A DNA stretch of 64,000 bases from the NCBI GenBank assembly GCA_942491885.1, contig CALOCQ010000002.1, forward strand, positions 1,302,001 through 1,366,000, written 5' to 3'. Position numbers and translations under genes: made by a program. The notes beneath the pieces are model-generated. The model searched no databases and had not been told where the DNA came from. It saw only the letters and a program-made list of their open reading frames with translations. Origin of the DNA: CALBPI01 sp942491885 (GTDB lineage: Bacteria; Pseudomonadota; Gammaproteobacteria; Steroidobacterales; Woeseiaceae). Positions within the stretch are counted from its first letter, which is position 1; every line of letters starts with the position of its first letter. Below, piece after piece: positions 36,100 to 43,189 of the stretch.

Positions 36100-36976
36100 G
36101 GTTTTGTACCTGTTCGCGCATTTGTTCGATCGCGACCTTCATATCTACCGCGGCCTTGGTGGTTTCGCCGTCGGAAGACTTTGAGGCCAGCGTGTTCGCC
36201 TCGCGGTTGAGCTCCTGAATCAGGAAGTCCAGCTTGCGACCGCAGGGGCCACCGGTGGCCAGAATATTGCGTAGCTCGATCGTGTGGCCTGCAAGCCGGT
36301 CGAGTTCTTCATCCACATCGAGCTTCTGCGCGAGTATCACCAGCTCTGTTTCCAGACGGGTCGGGTCCGCTTTTATGTCGAGCCGCCCGAGGCGTTCCTC
36401 AAGCCGGGCCTGTATCGCGGCGATGACCGCCGGGCGGCGTTCCCGTACCGTTTTGCTCAGCTGGTCGATGTCGTCGCAGCGCAGCTCGAGCAGCTCGGCG
36501 AGATGGCGGCCTTCGCTGGCCCGCATCGTAGTCAGTGCTTCAAGCGCCTGAGACAAAGAATCTCGCAGCGCGTCCTGCGCGTCCTGCGCGTCGTCGCCGA
36601 TTTCGCCGCCATCGACCATAACGCCGGGCCAGCGCAAGACATCGATTGCATTGGGTTTTTTTAGATCGCCGAACGATTTCTCAGCACTTTTGACCGCGTC
36701 GCGCAGGCGGCGCAGCAAGGCCGCATCCAGCACAATAGCCGGAGCCTGGGGGTCTTCGCGCAGCAGGCTTAGCGTGCAGTCCACCTTGCCGCGCGCCAGC
36801 ACCGTACCGACCTGTTTGCGCAATTCATGCTCAAAACGGCGCAGCATCTCGGGCAGGCGGAATTGAACGTCGAGATAGCGATGGTTCACGGTGCGCAATT
36901 CCCAGGCCAGCATTCCCAGCGTCGTGCGAACCTCGACGCGGGCAAAACCGGTCATGCTGTGAAGGGTGCTCGTCAT
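36092..36976 (-). CDS. yicC: YicC family endoribonuclease
   Basis: YicC-like protein, 294 residues, a family now known to be Mn-dependent RNases that can target small RNAs. Opening motif SMTGFARVE, then WELRTVNHRYLDVQFRLPE and the DUF1732 C-terminus with LETELVILAQKLDVDEELDRL, LDFLIQELNREANTLASKS and a coiled helix ending in MREQVQNLE. The start could be the ATG at 36976 or the internal ATG seven codons later where many homologues begin. First gene of the minus-strand yicC-gmk block, divergent from the phosphatase gene. Confidence 0.94.
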   Translation of the reverse strand: MTSTLHSMTGFARVEVRTTLGMLAWELRTVNHRYLDVQFRLPEMLRRFEHELRKQVGTVLARGKVDCTLSLLREDPQAPAIVLDAALLRRLRDAVKSAEKSFGDLKKPNAIDVLRWPGVMVDGGEIGDDAQDAQDALRDSLSQALEALTTMRASEGRHLAELLELRCDDIDQLSKTVRERRPAVIAAIQARLEERLGRLDIKADPTRLETELVILAQKLDVDEELDRLAGHTIELRNILATGGPCGRKLDFLIQELNREANTLASKSSDGETTKAAVDMKVAIEQMREQVQNLE

Positions 36977-37211
36977 ATCGCTGCCTGTTGTGCGGTCTGT
37001 ATCCGCAAGCTGTTGCCAATTGTGCGCCAGGTCATAGCCGCGGCGATTGCGGTGCTGCTATGGTTCGCTGGCAACGGTAATAGGGTTTGTGCTGTGACGC
37101 TGTTACCGGGCAACAGAATCCAACCTCGGATGCGGTCGTGATGCCGCTTCCGGTATCGAATGATAACGTGCCAACGGATGGCATGACAGCGCGCTAAGGT
37201 GACACACTGGC

Positions 37212-37955
37212 GTGAAGATCGAGTACGCAAAACAAAGCCTGTTGGGCAAGCGCAAGGACAACCAGGATCGGGTTGCCATTGCCGTGGGTAATGAGGCCGC
37301 GCTGTTGATGGTTTTCGACGGCATGGGCGGTCATTCCGATGGCGCAATCGCCGCAGAAACGGCACTTGCCGCGGTCAAACAGGTGTTTGATGCGACGCCG
37401 CAGCCGATATTCGACCCGCAGGGCTTCTTGTATCTGGCTGTCAGCGCGGCGCATGAAGCCGTGGTGCACGTCGGCCGTGAACTTGTCGTTGACCACCGGC
37501 CGCGCGCTACATGCGCGATTTGTCTGGTTCAGGACGATGCCTGCTATTGGGTACACGTCGGTGATTCGCGGATCTACCTGCTGCGCAACCACTCGGTTGA
37601 GCATGTTACCCGTGACCACTCGCACGTCGAAGTGCTGATTCACGAGGGTGTGATCAGCCGCACTGAAGCGCTCGATCACCCGATGCGTAACTACGTGGAA
37701 TCCTGCCTGGGTGGTGATGACGCGTTGCCGGGGATCACGGTATCGCGCAAACGTGCGCTCGAGCCCGGCGATGTGCTGGTGCTGTGCAGCGACGGGCTGT
37801 GGTCAGGGCTCTCCGATGAACAAATTATCGACCTTGCCTACCAGACGGCCATGCCTTTCCCGACGGTGCTCAAGGTGATGTGTGATCTTGCGATCAAGAA
37901 CAACGGCAAACGCGCGGATAACACCAGCGTCGCGGCGCTGCGCTGGGTCAGTTGA
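37212..37955 (+). CDS. PP2C-family serine/threonine protein phosphatase
   Basis: Metal-dependent (PPM/PP2C) protein phosphatase of 247 residues with all core motifs: RKDNQDR, FDGMGGHSDG (metal-binding Asp), WVHVGDSRIYLLR, LCSDGLWSGL and RADNTSVAAL near the end. No membrane segment. In gammaproteobacteria such enzymes usually pair with a Hanks-type kinase or a type VI secretion locus, but neither is nearby; a PP2C gene next to yicC/rph recurs in several lineages. Substrate unknown. Upstream 235 bp to yicC should hold the divergent promoters, which I cannot define. Confidence 0.93.
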   Translation: MKIEYAKQSLLGKRKDNQDRVAIAVGNEAALLMVFDGMGGHSDGAIAAETALAAVKQVFDATPQPIFDPQGFLYLAVSAAHEAVVHVGRELVVDHRPRATCAICLVQDDACYWVHVGDSRIYLLRNHSVEHVTRDHSHVEVLIHEGVISRTEALDHPMRNYVESCLGGDDALPGITVSRKRALEPGDVLVLCSDGLWSGLSDEQIIDLAYQTAMPFPTVLKVMCDLAIKNNGKRADNTSVAALRWVS

Positions 37956-38058
37956 GCCGACGCTGATCGCAACGGCGCGAACATCCGCGCTGCTTTATAC
38001 TCGGCACCCTCCCCGACACTCGGCAACCCCGTGCTACGGCACAAATACAGAGATCACC

Positions 38059-38790
38059 ATGCAAAGACCCAGCGGCCGCAACGTGGACGAGCTTCGTCCT
38101 GTTTCTATCGAGACCCATTACACGCGTCATGCGGACGGATCGGTGCTGATCAGCTGCGGCGATACGCGGGTGCTGTGCACGGCCAGCGTCGAAAATCGGG
38201 TGCCGCCGTTTTTGCGCGGCAAGGGTCAGGGTTGGGTTACCGCCGAATACGGGATGTTGCCCGGCTCGACCAACAGCCGCTTCGCGCGCGAGGCGGCGCG
38301 CGGCAAGCAGTCGGGGCGTACGCTGGAGATCCAGCGCCTTATTGGTCGCTCACTGCGCTCGGTCGTAGACCTGAAAGCCATGGGCGAGCGCAGTGTCACA
38401 CTGGACTGCGATGTCTTGCAGGCAGATGGCGGTACCCGCACCGCGTCGGTTACCGGTGCGTTTGTTGCGCTGAAGCTTGCGGTAAGCGCGATGCTGGCCG
38501 ATGGCCGGCTAAAGAAAGACCCGCTGCACGGCGCGCTGGCGGCGGTTTCCGTCGGCATCTACCAGGGCGAGCCGGTGCTTGATCTCGATTACGCTGAGGA
38601 CTCGCAGGCCGAGACAGACATGAATGTGGTTATGAACGACGCCGGTGGATTCATCGAAGTGCAGGGCACGGCCGAAGGCCATGCGTTTCGCCGCGATGAG
38701 CTCGACCGCTTGCTGGGGCTCGCGACAGCCGGCATTGACGGTCTCCTGCTTGCGCAATCCAGCGCGCTGGAACAGGCTGATGGCCGCTAG
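38059..38790 (+). CDS. rph: Ribonuclease PH
   Basis: Phosphorolytic 3'-5' exoribonuclease that trims tRNA precursors. From the ATG at 38059 the product has 243 residues, the usual size, with MQRPSGRNVDELRPVSIETH at the start, GWVTAEYGMLPGSTNSR, LIGRSLRSVVDL, LDCDVLQADGGTRTASVTGA and the C-terminal EVQGTAEGHAF. The last 11 bp overlap rdgB. Unlike the E. coli K-12 allele there is no C-terminal frameshift. Confidence 0.97.
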   Translation: MQRPSGRNVDELRPVSIETHYTRHADGSVLISCGDTRVLCTASVENRVPPFLRGKGQGWVTAEYGMLPGSTNSRFAREAARGKQSGRTLEIQRLIGRSLRSVVDLKAMGERSVTLDCDVLQADGGTRTASVTGAFVALKLAVSAMLADGRLKKDPLHGALAAVSVGIYQGEPVLDLDYAEDSQAETDMNVVMNDAGGFIEVQGTAEGHAFRRDELDRLLGLATAGIDGLLLAQSSALEQADGR

Positions 38791-39388
38791 CGAGATCGTT
38801 CTGGCGACCGGCAATGCCGGCAAACGCCGCGAAATTGAGGCGCTGCTGGCGGGCCTGCCGGTCACGCTGCGAATGCAGTCAGAGTTCGCGATCGGCGAGG
38901 CGGACGAGACGGGCCTGACGTTTGTTGAGAACGCGATTATCAAAGCGCGGCATGCGTCGCTGGCGACCGGACTGCCTGCCATAGCCGATGATTCGGGTCT
39001 TGAAGTCGAGGCGCTCAGCGGTCGGCCCGGCGTGCGCTCCGCACGGTTCGCGGGTCCGGACGCCACGGATGCCGACAATGTGGCTCAGCTGTTGGCTGAA
39101 ATGGCGGCGTACCCGGATGAACATCAACGCAATGCGGCGTTTCGTTGTGTTGTCGTGTATTTGCGGTTTGCTGAAGACCCCGCGCCGATTATCGCCGAGG
39201 GGCGCTGGGATGGGCGTATCGCCCTGCACGCTGATGGCGATGGCGGCTTTGGCTATGACCCGGTGTTTTTCGTACCCGCCGCCGCGATGACAGCGGCATC
39301 GATGCCGCGCGATGAGAAAAACAAAGTGAGCCATCGGGCGCAGGCGCTTGCCAGCATGCGTCCCGCATTGGCGGCGTTGCTCCGCTGA
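38780..39388 (+). CDS. rdgB: RdgB/HAM1 non-canonical purine NTP pyrophosphatase
   Basis: Hydrolyses ITP, dITP and XTP to keep deaminated purines out of nucleic acids. The ATG at 38780, inside the end of rph, gives 202 residues with the nucleotide-binding VLATGNAGKRREI, the acidic metal site IADDSGLEVEALSGRPGVRSAR, DGGFGYDPVFF and SHRAQALASM. Rph-RdgB-HemW is a conserved gammaproteobacterial gene string. Confidence 0.96.
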   Translation: MAASEIVLATGNAGKRREIEALLAGLPVTLRMQSEFAIGEADETGLTFVENAIIKARHASLATGLPAIADDSGLEVEALSGRPGVRSARFAGPDATDADNVAQLLAEMAAYPDEHQRNAAFRCVVVYLRFAEDPAPIIAEGRWDGRIALHADGDGGFGYDPVFFVPAAAMTAASMPRDEKNKVSHRAQALASMRPALAALLR

Positions 39389-39389
39389 C

Positions 39390-40550
39390 GTGATTAGCCC
39401 ACTGCCGTTGTCGCTGTATCTGCACCTGCCGTGGTGTGTGCAGAAATGTCCCTATTGTGATTTTAACTCGCATGCCGCACCGGCCGGCGAGGCACTCAAG
39501 CCGCTGCAGGAACGCTACGTTGACGCTTTATTGGCCGATATTGCGCTGCAGGCACCGTTCGCTGTGGGCCGCGACATCACCAGCATTTTCATCGGTGGCG
39601 GCACGCCATCGCTGTTCTCGCCCGCGCAGATCGCGAAGATTCTGTCGCGCTGTCGACAGCAGTTTGGGTTCGGCGATGACATCGAAATCACCATGGAGGC
39701 AAATCCCGGAACGCTGGAACACGGTAGTTTTGCCGGCTACCGCTCGGCGGGCGTCAACCGGCTTTCTATCGGTGGTCAGAGTTTCAGCCCGGATCAGCTT
39801 AAGCGGTTGGGCCGACTGCACGGCCCGGAGGAAACGCGCACCGCCGCAGCTAACGCGCGTGCCGCGGGTTTCGAACGCATCAATATCGATCTTATGTATG
39901 GACTGCCGGGGCAGAATGTTGCGGCTGCGGTCAGCGATGTCGCACAGGCGATAGCGCTGGATGTTACGCACATCTCCCATTACCAGCTGACATTGGAGCC
40001 GAATACACGCTTTCATGCGAATCCGCCGTCGCTGCCGGAGGATGACATCATCGGCGCGATGCTTAATGAGACCCAGTTGCTGCTCGATGATGCGGGCTTC
40101 GAGCGCTATGAAATTTCGGCGCTCGGGCGCGATGGCCATCGCTGCGAGCACAACCTGAACTATTGGCAGTTCGGCGACTATCTCGCCATCGGTGCCGGTG
40201 CACACGGCAAGCTGACCGATGCGCTGGGCGTGCAACGCTACACCCGCCCCGCCCATCCGCGCAGCTACATCGATGCCCTGTCCGGCGCGGATGCCGCTGT
40301 CGAGTTCAGCCCTGTTGAGGGTGCAGAGCGCACGTTCGAGTTCATGCTGAACGCATTCCGGCTCTGTGGCGGGTTTACGCTGAGCCTGTATGAGGAACGA
40401 ACCGGGCTGCAGCGCAGCCAGGTTGCGGCTGAGCTGGCGCGGGCGCGAGACCGTGGGCTGCTGTGTAGCGACGATGACGAACACTGGGCGCCAACGCCAC
40501 TTGGAATGCGCTTCAATAATGAGTTGCAAATGCTGTTTTTACCGGGTTAG
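39390..40550 (+). CDS. hemW: HemW, radical SAM haem chaperone-like protein
   Basis: Radical SAM family member related to coproporphyrinogen dehydrogenase HemN; HemW binds haem and is thought to deliver it to respiratory proteins. The GTG at 39390, one base after the rdgB stop, gives 386 residues. The cluster motif CVQKCPYC (CxxxCxxC), FIGGGTPSL, SIGGQSF and NIDLMYGLPGQ are visible. The HemN-specific extra N-terminal residues needed for dehydrogenase activity are absent, which supports HemW over HemN. Confidence 0.93.
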   Translation: MISPLPLSLYLHLPWCVQKCPYCDFNSHAAPAGEALKPLQERYVDALLADIALQAPFAVGRDITSIFIGGGTPSLFSPAQIAKILSRCRQQFGFGDDIEITMEANPGTLEHGSFAGYRSAGVNRLSIGGQSFSPDQLKRLGRLHGPEETRTAAANARAAGFERINIDLMYGLPGQNVAAAVSDVAQAIALDVTHISHYQLTLEPNTRFHANPPSLPEDDIIGAMLNETQLLLDDAGFERYEISALGRDGHRCEHNLNYWQFGDYLAIGAGAHGKLTDALGVQRYTRPAHPRSYIDALSGADAAVEFSPVEGAERTFEFMLNAFRLCGGFTLSLYEERTGLQRSQVAAELARARDRGLLCSDDDEHWAPTPLGMRFNNELQMLFLPG

Positions 40551-40838
40551 ACGGGCATCTTTGCGTCGCCTGTGGATCGCCGGATCTGGCTTGTTATTCA
40601 CATGACAGCGGATTCTGCTGAATATCTAACGCAGAATGCACATCGGCTCCGGGCTGGGGTTCAGAAGTGTCTGTAAGCATATGAAAAACTTAGGTATTTA
40701 AAATTGGTGGAATTTTGACCATTCTAAGTTCAGCGGTGCACCTACGCGGGATTTAGTGTTTTAACCAAAAACCTTCCACAGAGTTATCCACAGGTTTTGT
40801 GGATAACCTTGGCAGTCTGCCCCGCAAAAAGTTGTGGC
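40551..40838. other. Non-coding stretch between hemW and the rpmE promoter
   Basis: No coding signal is apparent in these bases. The segment 40672-40731 is strikingly AT-rich for this genome. Three DnaA-box matches lie in it (annotated separately) along with two GATC sites at about 40575 and 40583. No intrinsic terminator for hemW is evident. Confidence 0.7.
40594..40806. promoter_or_regulatory. DnaA-box cluster, including a perfect inverted pair
   Basis: Three 9-mers match the DnaA consensus TTATNCACA: TTATTCACA at 40594-40602, TTATCCACA at 40784-40792 and its inverse TGTGGATAA at 40798-40806. The last two form a perfect 10-bp inverted repeat (40783-40807, GTTATCCACA / TGTGGATAAC) with a 5-nt centre. 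It sits 32 bp upstream of the rpmE -35 element. It may regulate rpmE, titrate DnaA or act in replication control; the sequence cannot decide. Confidence 0.6.
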
Positions 40839-40867
40839 TTGTCAAAAGTGTCGGCGCCTTATATAGT
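40839..40867 (+). promoter_or_regulatory. Sigma-70 promoter of rpmE
   Basis: TTGTCA (40839-40844), 17-bp spacer, TATAGT (40862-40867); predicted start near 40874, giving a leader of about 50 nt with AGGAGAT just before the rpmE ATG. Confidence 0.75.
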
Positions 40868-40923
40868 ACGCGCCCTTTTTTCCCTTGTTGCGATTGGCCC
40901 CGGCCGACGCAGGAGATAACACT

Positions 40924-41124
40924 ATGAAAGCCGCCATCCACCCCGAGTACACCGAGATTACGGTGAACTGCAGCTGCGGCTCGAGCTTCGTAACGCGCTC
41001 GACCCTTGCCAAAGATCTGAACGTTGAAGTTTGTGCTTCATGCCACCCGTTTTACACCGGCAAACAGAAGATTCTGGACTCCGGCGGCCGCGTCGATCGC
41101 TTCAAGCGCCGTTACGGCAAATAA
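40924..41124 (+). CDS. rpmE: 50S ribosomal protein L31 (zinc-binding form)
   Basis: Ribosomal protein L31, 66 residues from the ATG at 40924 preceded by AGGAGAT. MKAAIHPEYTEITVNCSCGS carries the first zinc ligands (Cys16, Cys18) and EVCASCHPFYTGKQK the second pair (Cys37, Cys40), so this is the Zn-containing C+ paralogue, which in other bacteria is replaced by a zinc-free copy during zinc starvation. It has its own strong promoter and is followed by GC-rich hairpins before gltA. Confidence 0.97.
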   Translation: MKAAIHPEYTEITVNCSCGSSFVTRSTLAKDLNVEVCASCHPFYTGKQKILDSGGRVDRFKRRYGK

Positions 41125-41163
41125 TTTCGGCCGCGGCGGTGCGCTGCGCCGCCGCGCGCCGTA

Positions 41164-41183
41164 TCATGCCTTTACGGGCATGA
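41164..41183 (+). other. Hairpin in the rpmE-gltA gap
   Basis: TCATGCC / GGCATGA, a 7-bp stem with a 6-nt loop, 51 bp before the gltA ATG. No T-run follows, so it is not a classical terminator; it may be an untranslated-leader structure or an mRNA end stabiliser. Confidence 0.4.
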
Positions 41184-41233
41184 CCGCAATGCCTGAACCC
41201 TGATTTTATTGTGACAACCGGGACGAATACTTC

Positions 41234-42526
41234 ATGACCGACAAAAGCTATACGCTCACTGCACCGGACGGTTCGTCCGCCCAACTTCCCGTTATGAGTG
41301 GTAGCGCCGGTCCGGATGTCATCAGTATTGGCAGTCTTTATAAGGACATGGGTGTATTCACCTATGATCCCGGTTTCGTCTCGACGGGCAGTTGCGACAG
41401 CAAGATTACCTTCATTGACGGCAATGAAGGAGTGTTGATGTATCGCGGCTACCCCGTTGAGCAGCTGGCGGCGAATTCGCATTACATTGAAGTCGCCTAC
41501 CTGCTGCTGAACGCTGAACTGCCGACTTCCGGCGAGCTGGACGAGTTCACAGACTCGATTCGCCACCACACAATGCTTAACGAGTCATTGCTGCGCTTCT
41601 TCAATGGCTTCCACCACGATGCGCACCCGATGGCGATGGTTTCGGGCGTTGTCGGGTCGATGTCGGCGTTCTATCACGACTCCACCGACATCAATAACCC
41701 GCGTCACCGCGAAATTTTCGCGCACCGCATCATCGCCAAGCTGCCGACGATTGCCGCGGCGGCATACAAGCACTCGCTGGGCCAGCCGTTCATTTATCCG
41801 CGCAATGACCTCGATTACTGCAGCAACATTCTGAATATGTTTTTCGGCGTTCCGGCCGAGCCCTATCAGATTGACCCGGTCGCTGCCGAGGCGCTTGACC
41901 TGCTATTCATTCTGCACGCCGATCACGAGCAGAACTGCTCCACGTCGACGGTGCGTCTGGCGGCCAGTTCGGGCGCCAACCCCTATTCCGCGATTGCCGC
42001 CGGCATTTCCGCCCTCTGGGGGCCGGCACACGGTGGCGCCAATGAGGCGGTGTTGCAGATGCTCAACCAGATCGGCGACCGCAGCCGTATTCCTGAGTTC
42101 GTGGCACGTGCGAAAGACAAAGACGATCCGTTCCGCCTGATGGGCTTCGGGCATCGCGTCTATAAGAACTTCGATCCGCGCGCAACGATCATTCGCGAAA
42201 TGTGCCACAAGGTTCTCAAGAACCTGGGCCAGACCGATTCGCCGCTGTTTGAACTCGCGCTGGAGCTTGAGCAGGTCGCCCTCAAGGATGAGTACTTCAT
42301 CGAGAAGAACCTCTACCCGAACGTCGACTTCTACTCAGGCATCATCTACCGCGCGCTGGGTATCCCGGCGTCGATGTTCACGGTGATGTTCGCTATCGGC
42401 CGCGCCGTTGGCTGGGTCGCGCACTGGGACGAGATGATCGGTGAGAAAGGTCATCGGATCAGCCGCCCACGCCAGCTCTACACCGGCTCGCCGAAACGCG
42501 ACTACGCGGATATCGAGAAGCGCTAA
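41234..42526 (+). CDS. gltA: Citrate synthase (type II, hexameric class)
   Basis: Condenses oxaloacetate and acetyl-CoA at the entry of the TCA cycle. The 430-residue product has the Gram-negative N-terminal beta domain (DGSSAQLPVMSGSAGPDVIS), GFVSTGSCDSKITFIDG, the catalytic His in LHADHEQNCSTSTVRL and ISALWGPAHGGANEAVL, and the Asp in the C-terminal PNVDFYSGIIYRALG. These are features of the NADH-regulated large enzyme of Gram-negatives. It converges on the gene at 42537 with only a 10-bp gap and no evident terminator. Confidence 0.97.
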   Translation: MTDKSYTLTAPDGSSAQLPVMSGSAGPDVISIGSLYKDMGVFTYDPGFVSTGSCDSKITFIDGNEGVLMYRGYPVEQLAANSHYIEVAYLLLNAELPTSGELDEFTDSIRHHTMLNESLLRFFNGFHHDAHPMAMVSGVVGSMSAFYHDSTDINNPRHREIFAHRIIAKLPTIAAAAYKHSLGQPFIYPRNDLDYCSNILNMFFGVPAEPYQIDPVAAEALDLLFILHADHEQNCSTSTVRLAASSGANPYSAIAAGISALWGPAHGGANEAVLQMLNQIGDRSRIPEFVARAKDKDDPFRLMGFGHRVYKNFDPRATIIREMCHKVLKNLGQTDSPLFELALELEQVALKDEYFIEKNLYPNVDFYSGIIYRALGIPASMFTVMFAIGRAVGWVAHWDEMIGEKGHRISRPRQLYTGSPKRDYADIEKR

Positions 42527-42536
42527 GCGCGGACTT

Positions 42537-43139
42537 CTAGCTGGCGAGTAATTTCGTCACTTTCTTGATCGAGGCGCGCGGCATGGGTTTGCCGTCGACG
42601 GGGCTCAATGGCGCCTGACGCAGCCCGTCGTAGGCAAACACCGTTGCCTCGACCATCATCTTCTGCCAGTCAAACCGATAAGCCGGATAGCCTTGCGTCT
42701 GGCCGCGGCGAATGCGGTGGCGGCGTTCGAACAGTCGATGCTCGACGCCACGCGCCTCCAGAAACCACGCGATGTCTTCTGCACTGTCAGAGAACAGGTG
42801 AAGATTCGCGGGCGCATCGGCGGCGGCTGTCCCTGCCAGTAAGGGCCCGACCAGGCGCGGCTCAAACTCCTGCATCTCCTGCATGATCTCAAGCGCGATG
42901 CTGCGCCGTGCGCGAAGGGACTCGTTGTGGTCCTGCTCACTGTACAGGCGGTGATGCTCAATAAGCGCGGCCTCGACTTCCTGATTGCTTGGCAAGGTGC
43001 CGTGCTGTTCCAGCCCCAGACGCTCGGCGGCTTTGCGCTTGGCGGCCTGAAAGTCGCTGATGCCGTGGTCGGCCATGATCCTTGCCGCCTCCTGCGCAAC
43101 GCTCAGGCGGGACCGGTCGCTTGTGTATGCTTGCGTCAT
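42537..43139 (-). CDS. Conserved hypothetical protein, degenerate nucleotidyltransferase-like
   Basis: A 200-residue soluble protein. I recognise it as a conserved gammaproteobacterial protein without an assigned function. The N-terminal third is helical (YAFAKRKAAERLGL-type segment AAKRKAAERLGLEQHG at 32-47); the middle VGPLLAGTAAADAPANLHLFSD (97-118) resembles the GS-x-D strand-turn of nucleotidyltransferases but with substituted acidic residues; the C-terminus has GLRQAPLSPVDGKPMPRAS. An ancestral nucleotidyltransferase fold is a suggestion only. It lies 50 bp downstream of mrcA on the same strand and may be in its operon. Confidence 0.8.
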   Translation of the reverse strand: MTQAYTSDRSRLSVAQEAARIMADHGISDFQAAKRKAAERLGLEQHGTLPSNQEVEAALIEHHRLYSEQDHNESLRARRSIALEIMQEMQEFEPRLVGPLLAGTAAADAPANLHLFSDSAEDIAWFLEARGVEHRLFERRHRIRRGQTQGYPAYRFDWQKMMVEATVFAYDGLRQAPLSPVDGKPMPRASIKKVTKLLAS

Positions 43140-43189
43140 GTCGTTATTCGCTTTGTCGGTTCGAATTGGCTGGCGCTGTAGCGATTAAC

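Noticed and set aside
36977..37211. Possible small gene in the yicC-phosphatase gap
   Set aside because: The open frames are short, continue out of yicC antisense and have no ribosome-binding site; treated as a divergent promoter region.
39528..40529. A 333-codon frame antisense to hemW
   Set aside because: No domain is recognisable, and the radical SAM gene on the plus strand is secure.
41124..41233. Terminator between rpmE and gltA
   Set aside because: GC-rich hairpins are present, but none is followed by a T-run, so I list only the clearest hairpin and do not call termination.
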